Assembly: GCA_017615435.1 (NCBI GenBank)
Contig: JAGAAF010000045.1
Coordinates: 16,053-80,052 of the forward strand
Origin: Bacteroidales bacterium
GTDB taxonomy: Bacteria > Bacteroidota > Bacteroidia > Bacteroidales > UBA932
DNA: 64,000 bases
Direction: 5' to 3'
The notes under the pieces are model-generated. The model worked only from the letters and a program-made list of their open reading frames with translations, made no database searches and was not told the DNA's origin. Numbering within the stretch: position 1 is the first letter of the stretch; every line of letters begins with the position of its first letter. Both the position numbers and the translations under genes were made by a program. This document shows, one piece after another, positions 52,362-60,131 of this stretch.

Positions 52362-53488
52362 GTGAAACCATCAACTACGACTGCTTCCGCGGGTGCGTGA
52401 AATGCACTACACCCGAAGGGGAGACCGTATGCACATACAGGGAAGGCTGCTGCAAGCTGGGTGAGCACAATTACCTCAAGGATGTGGGGGCCAACGAGTA
52501 CCCGGACATCTTCGAGGTCCGCTTCAAGAACACCCGCAAGGGCTTCTACCGCAACGACAGCGGCCAGAGCGTGCGCCAGGGTGACATGGTGGTGGTCGAG
52601 GCCGCTAACGGCCACGACCTCGGCATAGTCACCCTCGAAGGCCCGCTCGTCCTGCGCCAGATGAAACGCCGCAGGATAGACCCGGAGACCGCCGAATTCC
52701 GCAAGATCTACCGCAAGGCCCGCCAGAACGACGTGGAGAAATGGCTGGAAGCGACCGCGCGCGAGCAGCAGACTATGATCGAAGCCCGCCGCATCGCCGC
52801 CACTATGGGCCTTGAGATGAAAATCGGTGACGTGGAGTTCCAGGGCGACGGCACGAAGGCCATCTTCTACTACATAGCCGACGGCCGTGTGGACTTCCGC
52901 CAGCTCATCAAGGTCTTCGCCGAGGAGTTCCGTATCAAAATCGAAATGAAGCAGATAGGCGCCCGCCAGGAAGCCGGCCTCATCGGAGGCCTCGGAGTCT
53001 GCGGCCGCGAACTCTGCTGCGCGAACTATATCACGAACTTCAAGAGCATCAGCACCGCGGCCGCACGTTGCCAGGACCTTTCGCTCAACCCGCAGAAACT
53101 CGCCGGCCAGTGCGGAAAGCTCAAGTGCTGCATCAACTACGAAGTGGCCACATATATGGATGCGCAGAGCCGCATCCCCAAGGTCACGGAACCGCTTGAG
53201 TTCAAGGACGGCCTGGCCTGGCTTCGCAAGACCAACATCCTTGCGGAGACTATGTATTTCTCCTACGACAAGACCTCGGACGAGAACCTCTATCCGCTTG
53301 CGGCCGAGGATGTCCGTGAGATAATAATGATGAACCGCAACGGCATCAAGCCCGACTCGCTGATGCCCGAGCCGGTCAGTTCCGCTCCCGAGTTCGTCAC
53401 GGCGGCGGGAGAGGGCAGCATCACGCGTTTCGACAGCCCCAGAAAGAAAAAACACAGGGGCAGGAAAAAGCCCAGAAATGACAAGTAG
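52358..53488 (+). CDS. ricT: PSP1-domain protein (RicT/YaaT family)
   Basis: A 376-residue protein with a PSP1 C-terminal domain and many cysteines. Conserved parts are EVRFKNTRKGFYRNDSGQSV, RQLIKVFAEEFRIKIEMKQI, GARQEAGLIGGLGVCGRELC and GQCGKLKCCINYE. In Bacillus the related RicT is part of an iron-sulphur complex that affects RNA maturation. The basic C-terminal tail (SPRKKKHRGRKKPRNDK) is consistent with RNA contact. It overlaps gldH by 11 bases. A rare CATG lies at 52585. Confidence 0.88.
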   Translation: MSETINYDCFRGCVKCTTPEGETVCTYREGCCKLGEHNYLKDVGANEYPDIFEVRFKNTRKGFYRNDSGQSVRQGDMVVVEAANGHDLGIVTLEGPLVLRQMKRRRIDPETAEFRKIYRKARQNDVEKWLEATAREQQTMIEARRIAATMGLEMKIGDVEFQGDGTKAIFYYIADGRVDFRQLIKVFAEEFRIKIEMKQIGARQEAGLIGGLGVCGRELCCANYITNFKSISTAAARCQDLSLNPQKLAGQCGKLKCCINYEVATYMDAQSRIPKVTEPLEFKDGLAWLRKTNILAETMYFSYDKTSDENLYPLAAEDVREIIMMNRNGIKPDSLMPEPVSSAPEFVTAAGEGSITRFDSPRKKKHRGRKKPRNDK

Positions 53489-53894
53489 TAGGCTAATAGT
53501 TTTGGCCTGCGCCCTCCTTTGTCTGTGCTCCTGCCAGAGACCGACATCGGGGGAGGCGTTCCTTGCGGCGCCGCGGAACTCTTATGACTTCACGCTTGAG
53601 GTGCTGGATTCGCTGGCGTCGTACGACTTCTCGTTCTACACCAGGGTGGACGGCGACGAAGACTCGGAGAATCCGCTGCGTCTGGATATTTCCTGGGTAG
53701 CGCCGGCCGATACGGTCTACCGTGAAACCGTGTATATGTACGCCGGCGACGGAAACGGAAAGTTGCAGCGCTATCGCTCGTACGTCCGTTTCCCCACGAC
53801 CGGGGAATGGATGCTGAAGGTCAGCGTTAGCCCGGAACTGAAGGGATTCAGGGGCCTCGGCCTTGTTTGGAAAGAAAGGAATGGGACACGATAA
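53478..53894 (+). CDS. gldH: GldH family lipoprotein
   Basis: A 138-residue lipoprotein (MTSSRLIVLACALLCLCSC) with the GldH pattern: LEVLDSLASYDFSFYTRVDG, then LDISWVAPADTVYRETVYMY and a C-terminal FRGLGLVWKER. GldH was named for gliding motility in Flavobacterium, but homologues are kept in non-gliding Bacteroidales next to ricT, so a wider envelope role is likely. No other gliding genes are in the window. It overlaps ricT by 11 bases and trmB by 14. Confidence 0.83.
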   Translation: MTSSRLIVLACALLCLCSCQRPTSGEAFLAAPRNSYDFTLEVLDSLASYDFSFYTRVDGDEDSENPLRLDISWVAPADTVYRETVYMYAGDGNGKLQRYRSYVRFPTTGEWMLKVSVSPELKGFRGLGLVWKERNGTR

Positions 53895-54711
53895 ACTCAG
53901 AAAGTTCGCCGAGAACGAAACGTTCAGGTGCCTTCTGCAGCCATCTGCGGAAGAGCTCCTTGCGGACGGTTTCTTCAACCTGAAGGACCACCCTATCAAG
54001 GGGAACTGGGCTTCGAAGATGTTCGGGCGCGACTCGGCTGAGATTGTTCTCGAGCTGGGCTGCGGCAAAGGCGAGTACACGCTTGACCTGGCGCGGCGCT
54101 ATCCCGAAAAGTGCTTCATAGGGGTCGATATCAAGGGGGCACGCCTCTGGAAGGGCGCCAAGACGGCAACCAAAGAGAATATCCCCAATGTGGCATTCCT
54201 GCGCACGCGCATTGAGTTCATCACGGCGTTTTTCGCTCCCGGAGAGATTTCCGAAATCTGGCTCACCTTCTCCGACCCGCAGATGAAAAGCGAGAACTCG
54301 CGCCTTTCCTCTCCGCTGTTTTTGGAACGCTACCGTTCTTTTATGAAGCCCGGCGGCATTGTGCATCTGAAGACGGATTCCCGTTTCCTTCACGAATACA
54401 CCAAGGCAGTCTGTAAGGCCAACGGACTCGCCGTCCGGGCCAGTACGCAGGATTTGTATGCATCGCTGATGCCTCTCTGCGGCCAGGCGACGGTGCCTTC
54501 GGACTTTATTGATAAACTGGACCCCGTAGTTTACGAGGTGCAGACATTCTACGAAAAGATGTTCCTTGATATGGGCCTCCCGATAACTTATCTTCAATTT
54601 GTTATCGACCACGAAGGTCCGTACGTGCATCCTTCCGATTTTGATGAAAAATACTGGCGCGAAGCCGAAGGCCCCCGCAGGTCCTTCAGCCACTCGCCGC
54701 AAAAGAAATAG
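53881..54711 (+). CDS. trmB: tRNA (guanine-N7-)-methyltransferase
   Basis: A 276-residue methyltransferase for guanosine 46 of tRNA. SAM motif I is VLELGCGKGEYTLDLARRYP, then FIGVDIKGARLWKGAKTA, and the catalytic-loop motif is LTFSDPQMK, where the usual PDPWxKxRH is altered in the way common in Bacteroidota. The start at 53881 (MGHDKLRKF) is used, since earlier residues overlap gldH more. The C-terminal extension (about 60 residues) is longer than in E. coli. Confidence 0.88.
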   Translation: MGHDKLRKFAENETFRCLLQPSAEELLADGFFNLKDHPIKGNWASKMFGRDSAEIVLELGCGKGEYTLDLARRYPEKCFIGVDIKGARLWKGAKTATKENIPNVAFLRTRIEFITAFFAPGEISEIWLTFSDPQMKSENSRLSSPLFLERYRSFMKPGGIVHLKTDSRFLHEYTKAVCKANGLAVRASTQDLYASLMPLCGQATVPSDFIDKLDPVVYEVQTFYEKMFLDMGLPITYLQFVIDHEGPYVHPSDFDEKYWREAEGPRRSFSHSPQKK

Positions 54712-54714
54712 ACG

Positions 54715-55014
54715 ATGGGACTTTTTAACTTCTTCGGCGATCAGGAACACCGCGTGTTCCATTACACTCCCCGCTACTACGATGAAAAGGCGGAGGAGCG
54801 CAAGCGTATGTTCGGCCAGGTGGACGGCACTGCCGACAAAGAGAAGGCGGAAGGCACCTACCAGCCGGGCGACTACATCCGCGGATCTTTCCGCGACGGC
54901 AGCCGCACCCGCTCGCACACCAACCGTGCACAGCAGATTATAGGCATCGTGGGTCTTCTTCTGGTGGTCGCCATCCTGTTCTACATTCTTAAATTCTACA
55001 CTTTGCTCAGGTAA
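54715..55014 (+). CDS. Small single-span membrane protein, uncharacterised
   Basis: A 99-residue protein: an N-terminal tyrosine/charged part (GDQEHRVFHYTPRYYDEKAE), a polar middle, and one transmembrane helix near the C-terminus (IIGIVGLLLVVAILFYILKF). I do not recognise a domain. It lies three bases after trmB and shares one base (TAATG) with the next gene. The position between trmB and tsaC suggests it is co-expressed with tRNA modification genes but says nothing firm about function. Confidence 0.7.
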   Translation: MGLFNFFGDQEHRVFHYTPRYYDEKAEERKRMFGQVDGTADKEKAEGTYQPGDYIRGSFRDGSRTRSHTNRAQQIIGIVGLLLVVAILFYILKFYTLLR

Positions 55015-55577
55015 TGAAAGATACTGTAATCGAAGCTGCGAAGGTCCTCAAAGCCGGAGGAATCATCCTTTATCCCACGGACACCATCTGGGGGATTGGT
55101 TGCGATGCGACCAACGCCGAAGCGGTCGCGAAGGTGTTCGCGCTGAAGCGTCGCGACGAAGCGAAGTCGCTCGTGCTGCTGGCGGCGGATCTGGATATGG
55201 TAGCCCGCTATGTGCGGGAAGTGCCGCAGATGGCGATTCAGCTGGTGGAGGTCAACGACGCGCCGATGACGATAATCTACCCCGACGCCGTGGGCATAGC
55301 TCCGAATGCGGTGGCCGAAGACGGGTCGGTGGGCATACGCATACCGCTCAACGAAGACTGCGTGGACCTTTGCCGCAGGCTCGGCAGGCCGGTGGTTAGC
55401 ACTTCGGCCAACATCTCCGGCGAGCCGGCGCCCAGGAAGTTCGCGGACATCCCGGACGAGATAAAGTCGGCCGTGGATTTCATCGTGTCGCCCTCGCTCG
55501 AAAAGGGCAGCACGGGCAAGGCCAGTCAGATAATAAAGGTGGCCGTGGACGGCCAGATTCAGATAATACGCGCATAG
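55014..55577 (+). CDS. tsaC: Threonylcarbamoyl-AMP synthase (Sua5/YrdC)
   Basis: A 187-residue enzyme that makes threonylcarbamoyl-AMP from threonine, bicarbonate and ATP for t6A synthesis. Features: ILYPTDTIWGIGCDATN at the start, FALKRRDEAKSLVLL, and RPVVSTSANISGEPAP. It lacks the C-terminal Sua5 domain, so it is the short YrdC type. It works with TsaE (6177-6608) and with TsaB and TsaD encoded elsewhere. Confidence 0.94.
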   Translation: MKDTVIEAAKVLKAGGIILYPTDTIWGIGCDATNAEAVAKVFALKRRDEAKSLVLLAADLDMVARYVREVPQMAIQLVEVNDAPMTIIYPDAVGIAPNAVAEDGSVGIRIPLNEDCVDLCRRLGRPVVSTSANISGEPAPRKFADIPDEIKSAVDFIVSPSLEKGSTGKASQIIKVAVDGQIQIIRA

Positions 55578-55580
55578 AGT

Positions 55581-57416
55581 ATGGGGAAACTTAAAGTTCT
55601 GCCCGCGCAGATTGCGAATATGATTGCCGCCGGCGAGGTGGTAGGACGCCCCGCATCGGTGGTGAAGGAGCTGACGGAGAACGCGCTGGACGCCGGCGCC
55701 ACCAAGCTGACGGTCGTGGTGACCGATGCCGGACGCACGCTGATCCAGGTGATAGACAACGGTTGCGGTATGTCGGCCGAGGACGCGCAGCTCTGCTTCG
55801 AGAGGCACGCCACATCGAAGATTGCGGAGGCTGAGGATCTCGAACAGATTATGACCTTCGGATTCCGCGGCGAGGCGCTCGCATCGATTGCCGCTGTCGC
55901 GGAGGTGACGCTTCGCACGCGCCGCCCGGAGGATGAGACCGGCACGCAGGTGACCGTGGGCAATTTCGGGCATATGGAGGTGTCGGAGTGCAGTGCGCCC
56001 GCGGGCACCAACATTGCCGTGCGCAACCTGTTCTACAATACTCCCGCGCGAAGGAAGTTCCTGAAGTCGGACAATGTGGAACTCAAGCATATAGTCGAAG
56101 AGTTCACGCACGTGGCGCTTACGAGGCCGGATGTGGCGTTCACGCTGACCCACAATGGCCGCGATATGTTCGTGCTGAAGGCCGCGAAATCGCTGAAATA
56201 CCGTATTCAGGACCTGCTTGGGCCCGGCATCACTGGCGAACTGGTGGATATTTCCGCACAGACCTCGCTGGTTGCGGTCAGCGGCTTCGTCGGCAGGCCG
56301 GAGAGCGCCCGCAAGACGCTCGGCAACCAGTTCTTCTTCGTGAACGGCCGTTATTTCCGCAGTCCGTATTTCCACAAAGCGGTGATGAATGCCTACTCCG
56401 AGATGGTGCCGGACGGGGTGACGCCTTCGTATTTCATCTATCTCGACGTGGATCCGCACTCGATAGATGTGAATATCAGTCCGACCAAGACCGAGATCAA
56501 GTTCGAGGAAGACAGCGTCATTTTCCAAACTCTCTATGCAACCGTCCGCGAGACCCTCGGACGCAATAGCTTCGGGGCGTCGATAGATTTCGACACGGAA
56601 GGGGCGGTGGAGATGCCGCAGATTTCGCGCAGTTTCAACGAATACAAAAATTCGGAGATTGCGCCTTCGCACGAGTTTGATCCAGACTACAATCCCTTCA
56701 ATCCGGCGCCGTCTTCTGATTATGTGCCGGACTTCGGCTCGGGCGCGGTTGGCTCGGGTTCGACTCCTTTTGGTTCGGGCGCGGCTCCGGCGGGCTATGT
56801 CCCTAAAGATGAAAACTACGGCGCGCTGTTCGAAGAGCGGACGCTGGCGTTGGGGAAGTCGGTGATCATAGGCGGTCGCTTTATCGCAACTCCCGTCTCT
56901 TCTGGCGTGATGCTGGTGCACATACGCCGCGCGCTGGTGCGTATTCTCTACGAGAAGACGCTGCGCGCGCTGCAGGCCGAGGCTCCGGTTACGCAGACCG
57001 CGCTGTTCCCGGTGGAGGTGCCGGTGGGTGCTGCCAATGTGCCGCTGTTTGCCGAATACGGGGAGATGCTTGCGAGGCTGGGCTTCGACGTGGCGCCGTT
57101 CAGCGGCGATTCAGTCGTGGTGAACGCAGTACCGGAGGGCTATGCTTCTGACGAAATGTCAGTGCGAGACCTGGTGGCAGATTTGTTGCAGGTCCTTGCC
57201 GACGGAGGGCACAACGTCCTTCCGGAAATGATGCAGTCCGCTACCGCCCGCAGATTCGCGGAGCTCGGCGCGGCGCGTTATGCGGAGTTGAAGACTCCCG
57301 CCGAGGCCTCCCGTTTGCTGGACGACCTGTTCGCCTGCTCCTCGGCGGATCTTACCCCTTCGGGAAAACGCATCACCTGCATCGTTCCGACAGAGGAGAT
57401 TGAAAAAAGATTTTAG
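55581..57416 (+). CDS. mutL: DNA mismatch repair protein MutL
   Basis: A 611-residue mismatch repair factor. The GHKL ATPase is complete: KELTENALDAGAT, IDNGCGM, and FGFRGEALASIAAV. The dimerisation domain is at the C-terminus. In endonuclease-type MutL proteins a DQHAxxER motif follows; here the matching position reads VHIRRALVRILYE, so the metal-binding residues are mostly lost. The linker (about 375-410) is glycine/serine-rich with repeats of GSGA. It sits three bases after tsaC. Confidence 0.94.
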   Translation: MGKLKVLPAQIANMIAAGEVVGRPASVVKELTENALDAGATKLTVVVTDAGRTLIQVIDNGCGMSAEDAQLCFERHATSKIAEAEDLEQIMTFGFRGEALASIAAVAEVTLRTRRPEDETGTQVTVGNFGHMEVSECSAPAGTNIAVRNLFYNTPARRKFLKSDNVELKHIVEEFTHVALTRPDVAFTLTHNGRDMFVLKAAKSLKYRIQDLLGPGITGELVDISAQTSLVAVSGFVGRPESARKTLGNQFFFVNGRYFRSPYFHKAVMNAYSEMVPDGVTPSYFIYLDVDPHSIDVNISPTKTEIKFEEDSVIFQTLYATVRETLGRNSFGASIDFDTEGAVEMPQISRSFNEYKNSEIAPSHEFDPDYNPFNPAPSSDYVPDFGSGAVGSGSTPFGSGAAPAGYVPKDENYGALFEERTLALGKSVIIGGRFIATPVSSGVMLVHIRRALVRILYEKTLRALQAEAPVTQTALFPVEVPVGAANVPLFAEYGEMLARLGFDVAPFSGDSVVVNAVPEGYASDEMSVRDLVADLLQVLADGGHNVLPEMMQSATARRFAELGAARYAELKTPAEASRLLDDLFACSSADLTPSGKRITCIVPTEEIEKRF

Positions 57417-58115
57417 ATGGAGTATTATCAGCAGAGAGGCGGTTTTTTCGCCAATATACCCACGGTCACGCGGAACTTGTTCTACGTGAATGTGGTGGTT
57501 TTCATCGCGACTCTTATCAATGAGCCGTTTATGATGAGCAGTTTTGCTCTTTATTATCCGACTTCGCACTATTTCCACTGGTGGCAGCTCGTCACGCATA
57601 TGTTTATGCACGGCGGCTTCTGGCACATATTCTTCAATATGTGGGCGCTGATTATGTTCGGCTCGGCGGTGGAGCAGACTATAGGCTCGCGGAAGATGTT
57701 GTGGCTGTATTTCGTGGCCGGTCTTGGCGCGGTGGCGCTTCACTTCGGGACTATGTACCTGGAAGGCCTCTATCTGGAGCACCAGATTGAGGCGGGAGTG
57801 GCTTCGGCTGCGAAGTCTTATGCGGTTCTGAAGTCCACTCCGACCGTGGGCGCTTCCGGTGCCATATACGGTATCCTGATGAGTTACGCACTGCTGTATC
57901 CACAGAGGCGTCTGACTCTGATTTTCCCGCCGATTTCGATGAAGGCTATGACCTGGGTGATAGTGTTCGCCGTGATCGAGCTCTTCCTCGGCATTCGCGG
58001 CATCACGGACGGCGTCGCGCATTTCGCCCACCTCGGCGGTATGCTCTTCGGCTGGCTTATGATCCGCTACTGGCGCCAGAAAGGAACGCTGTTCAATGAA
58101 TATGGACAGTATTAA
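57417..58115 (+). CDS. Rhomboid family intramembrane serine protease
   Basis: A 232-residue membrane protease with six helices. Catalytic Ser147 lies in GASGAIYG and the histidine is His205 in AHFAHLGG. The upstream LVTHMFMHGGFWHIFFNMWA is the conserved helix-2 histidine and asparagine region. It cleaves transmembrane helices of unknown substrates. ATG follows the mutL stop directly. A two-copy ATCCCGGA motif follows the gene. Confidence 0.93.
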   Translation: MEYYQQRGGFFANIPTVTRNLFYVNVVVFIATLINEPFMMSSFALYYPTSHYFHWWQLVTHMFMHGGFWHIFFNMWALIMFGSAVEQTIGSRKMLWLYFVAGLGAVALHFGTMYLEGLYLEHQIEAGVASAAKSYAVLKSTPTVGASGAIYGILMSYALLYPQRRLTLIFPPISMKAMTWVIVFAVIELFLGIRGITDGVAHFAHLGGMLFGWLMIRYWRQKGTLFNEYGQY

Positions 58116-58122
58116 CGCCCTT

Positions 58123-58167
58123 ATCCCGGACTGTTTTTGACACCTCATCCCGGACTTGATCCGGGAT
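58123..58167. repeat. REP-like ATCCCGGA repeat between rhomboid and rsmE
   Basis: ATCCCGGA occurs at 58123-58130 and 58147-58154; the second forms a perfect 8-5-8 hairpin with TCCGGGAT at 58160-58167. Same geometry as 25147-25167 with altered arms. Confidence 0.65.
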
Positions 58168-58174
58168 CTGCAAT

Positions 58175-58885
58175 ATGGAGATTTTTTATTCAAACGACAT
58201 CGACGGCACGACCGTCCATCTTAATTCAGAGGAGTCGGCGCACTGCGTTCGCGTGCTGCGCCATCGAGTCGGCGACGAGATCGCCGTGATGGACGGTGCA
58301 GGAACACTGCTGTGGTGCGTCCTGGAGGAGGCCTCGCCTTCGGCGGCGGTCGCCCGTATCGCCCGCCGCGAGCCCGGCTTCGGCTCCCATCCTTACCACC
58401 TGACCCTCGCGGTATGCCCGACCAAGAATATGGACCGCTACGAGTGGATGGCGGAAAAGGCCACCGAGGTCGGTGTCGACGTTATCGCTCCCGTGATCGG
58501 CGAGCGCTCGGAGCGCAAGGTCTGCAAGACCGACCGCCTCGAGCGCATCGTCCTCAGCGCCGCGAAACAATCCCTCAAAGCTGCCGTCCCCGTCGTTTCC
58601 CAGCCCGTCAGTGTGATGGATTTCATTGCATCCGCGCCCTCGGACGCCCTCAAACTCATCGCCTACTGCTTCGAGGGAGAAAAACGCTCAATAAAAGACG
58701 CTCTGGCGGCATCTCAGTTGAAGAATGTCGTGGTCCTGATAGGCCCCGAAGGCGATTTTTCTCCGAAGGAGGTGGCGGCGGCCCTTCGCGCCGGTTTCAA
58801 ACCGGTCCACCTTGGCTCCTCCCGCCTCCGCACCGAAACCGCCGCCCTCTCCGCCGCCTTCGCGGTCTACTTCAACAATCTTTAG
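58175..58885 (+). CDS. rsmE: 16S rRNA m3U1498 methyltransferase
   Basis: A 236-residue SPOUT methyltransferase for U1498 of 16S rRNA. N-terminal PUA-like part (HCVRVLRHRVGDEIAVMDGA), then KNMDRYEWMAEKATEVGVDV, and the SAM-binding knot (VVLIGPEGDFSPKEVAAALR; VHLGSSRLRTETAALSAAFA). Full length. Its stop overlaps by four bases the stop of the toxin gene on the other strand. Confidence 0.94.
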   Translation: MEIFYSNDIDGTTVHLNSEESAHCVRVLRHRVGDEIAVMDGAGTLLWCVLEEASPSAAVARIARREPGFGSHPYHLTLAVCPTKNMDRYEWMAEKATEVGVDVIAPVIGERSERKVCKTDRLERIVLSAAKQSLKAAVPVVSQPVSVMDFIASAPSDALKLIAYCFEGEKRSIKDALAASQLKNVVVLIGPEGDFSPKEVAAALRAGFKPVHLGSSRLRTETAALSAAFAVYFNNL

Positions 58886-59226
58886 TCGCTATCTATACCC
58901 AATCGATGGGCGATAACGTGATTATTCGTCAAATGACGGACAAGAAACACAGTATCGCCCCCTAAATCATATGCGCTGTATAGCACATACCAGGTGGTAT
59001 GGCGGTTATGTTTGAAGGATGAATACAGAAGATCTGTCCCATAGCGTTCAAAAAACGCAGGGGCGCCCTTCCTGACTTTTAGAGGCAATTTGATCTGAAT
59101 GTCGTGAAAGAGTTGTTCCGCATACTCTATCGCGGCATCTTTGCTATTAAGATATCCTTTATCGTAGAGGATTTGAGTTAGTTCAAGGAATTGGTCGACA
59201 ACTTCAGGAAGAAACAATACTGACAT
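58882..59226 (-). CDS. RelE/ParE-like toxin
   Basis: A 114-residue basic protein with a RelE/ParE-like strand-helix pattern (FLPEVVDQFLELTQILYDKG, then YGTDLLYSSFKHNRHTTWYV and VFLVRHLTNNHV). It follows a Phd/YefM-type antitoxin by one base, which is the normal antitoxin-first order. It probably cleaves mRNA at the ribosome or poisons gyrase; the two cannot be told apart here. The region is more AT-rich than its surroundings, as expected for a mobile module. Confidence 0.82.
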   Translation of the reverse strand: MSVLFLPEVVDQFLELTQILYDKGYLNSKDAAIEYAEQLFHDIQIKLPLKVRKGAPAFFERYGTDLLYSSFKHNRHTTWYVLYSAYDLGGDTVFLVRHLTNNHVIAHRLGIDSD

Positions 59227-59227
59227 A

Positions 59228-59464
59228 TTAAGCTGATTTCTCAGCTTCTTTTCTTTCGAACATTTCAGTCAGTCCCTCTCTTACACGTTCTATGACGTCA
59301 TCGACTGTCAACGCGCGCGAGAGATCGGACTCGGGCGCGTGTTTCTGGGCGATGAGCACAAAAGACTCATCCCTTCCACGCTGGATTACCACTCGCTCTG
59401 TGCGGGCGAGATCCAAATACTTTTTCAAATTATTGCGGAGCTCCGCTGTGCTGATGACCACCAT
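59228..59464 (-). CDS. Phd/YefM-like antitoxin
   Basis: A 78-residue antitoxin. The N-terminal half (MVVISTAELRNNLKKYLDLA, then RVVIQRGRDESFVLIAQKH) is the Phd/YefM DNA-binding fold, and the acidic C-terminal part (ALTVDDVIERVREGLTEMFE) would cover the toxin. A 16-base perfect palindrome (59472-59487) directly upstream, overlapping the promoter box, is the probable operator for autorepression. Confidence 0.88.
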   Translation of the reverse strand: MVVISTAELRNNLKKYLDLARTERVVIQRGRDESFVLIAQKHAPESDLSRALTVDDVIERVREGLTEMFERKEAEKSA

Positions 59465-59471
59465 AATACAA

Positions 59472-59494
59472 GTACATTATAATGTACAAAAATA
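59472..59494 (-). promoter_or_regulatory. Operator palindrome and promoter of the toxin-antitoxin operon
   Basis: GTACATTATAATGTAC (59472-59487) is a perfect 16-base palindrome. The minus-strand box TATTTTTG (59487-59494) touches it, so a bound antitoxin would cover the transcription start. The ATG is seven bases away. Confidence 0.75.
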
Positions 59495-59622
59495 GAGATT
59501 AAAGGATTAATTGCAAATGCTGGGGGCAGAAAAGAAGATGAAGTTTTTAATAATTAAGTTAATGAAATGGTTCTTGTAACAAAGTTGGGAATCTTTTCAG
59601 AGAAATCAAACATCCTTTTTTG

Positions 59623-59630
59623 TATCTTTG
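59623..59630 (+). promoter_or_regulatory. TAnnTTTG box for the phosphoesterase and radA
   Basis: TATCTTTG, seven bases before the phosphoesterase ATG at 59638. The leader would be very short. Confidence 0.55.
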
Positions 59631-59637
59631 AGTCAGT

Positions 59638-60129
59638 ATGTTGGTCGGACTCATAAGCGACACGCACGGAGTGTGGTCCCAGGAATTCAAGGAGTTCCTG
59701 GAGCCGTGCGATGTGGTGTGGCACGCCGGCGACTGGGGTGGAGGAGTCGAGTTCACGAAACAGATTTCCGACTGGAAACCGGTCGTGGGTGTGCACGGCA
59801 ACTGCGACGGGCAGGATATCCGCTACGAGTATCCGTCATATCAGCTTTTTGAGTGCGGTGGAATGAGTGTGCTTATGACCCATATCGGCGGTTATCCAGG
59901 CCATTATGATTATCGCGCCCGCGCGTTGATAGAGCGCTTCCGCCCCCAGGTGTTCGTCTGCGGGCATTCGCACATCTTGAAAGTTATGTACGACGAACAC
60001 TACCAGATGATGACTCTGAATCCTGGCGCCTGCGGCCTCCAGGGCTGGCAGGTCCTGCGCACCGCCCTGCGATTCAAGATTGAAAACGGACAACTGTCCG
60101 AAATGGAATTGTTTAAACTACCGAGGTAA
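59638..60129 (+). CDS. Metallophosphoesterase (YfcE/MJ0936-type)
   Basis: A 163-residue calcineurin-like phosphoesterase. Metal-binding motifs are present in order: SDTHG (Asp8, His10), HAGDW (Asp32), HGNCD (Asn55), MTHIGGYPGHY, and CGHSH. It probably hydrolyses phosphodiesters or a nucleotide; the substrate is unknown. It is followed two bases later by radA. Own promoter box upstream. Confidence 0.9.
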   Translation: MLVGLISDTHGVWSQEFKEFLEPCDVVWHAGDWGGGVEFTKQISDWKPVVGVHGNCDGQDIRYEYPSYQLFECGGMSVLMTHIGGYPGHYDYRARALIERFRPQVFVCGHSHILKVMYDEHYQMMTLNPGACGLQGWQVLRTALRFKIENGQLSEMELFKLPR

Positions 60130-60131
60130 TT

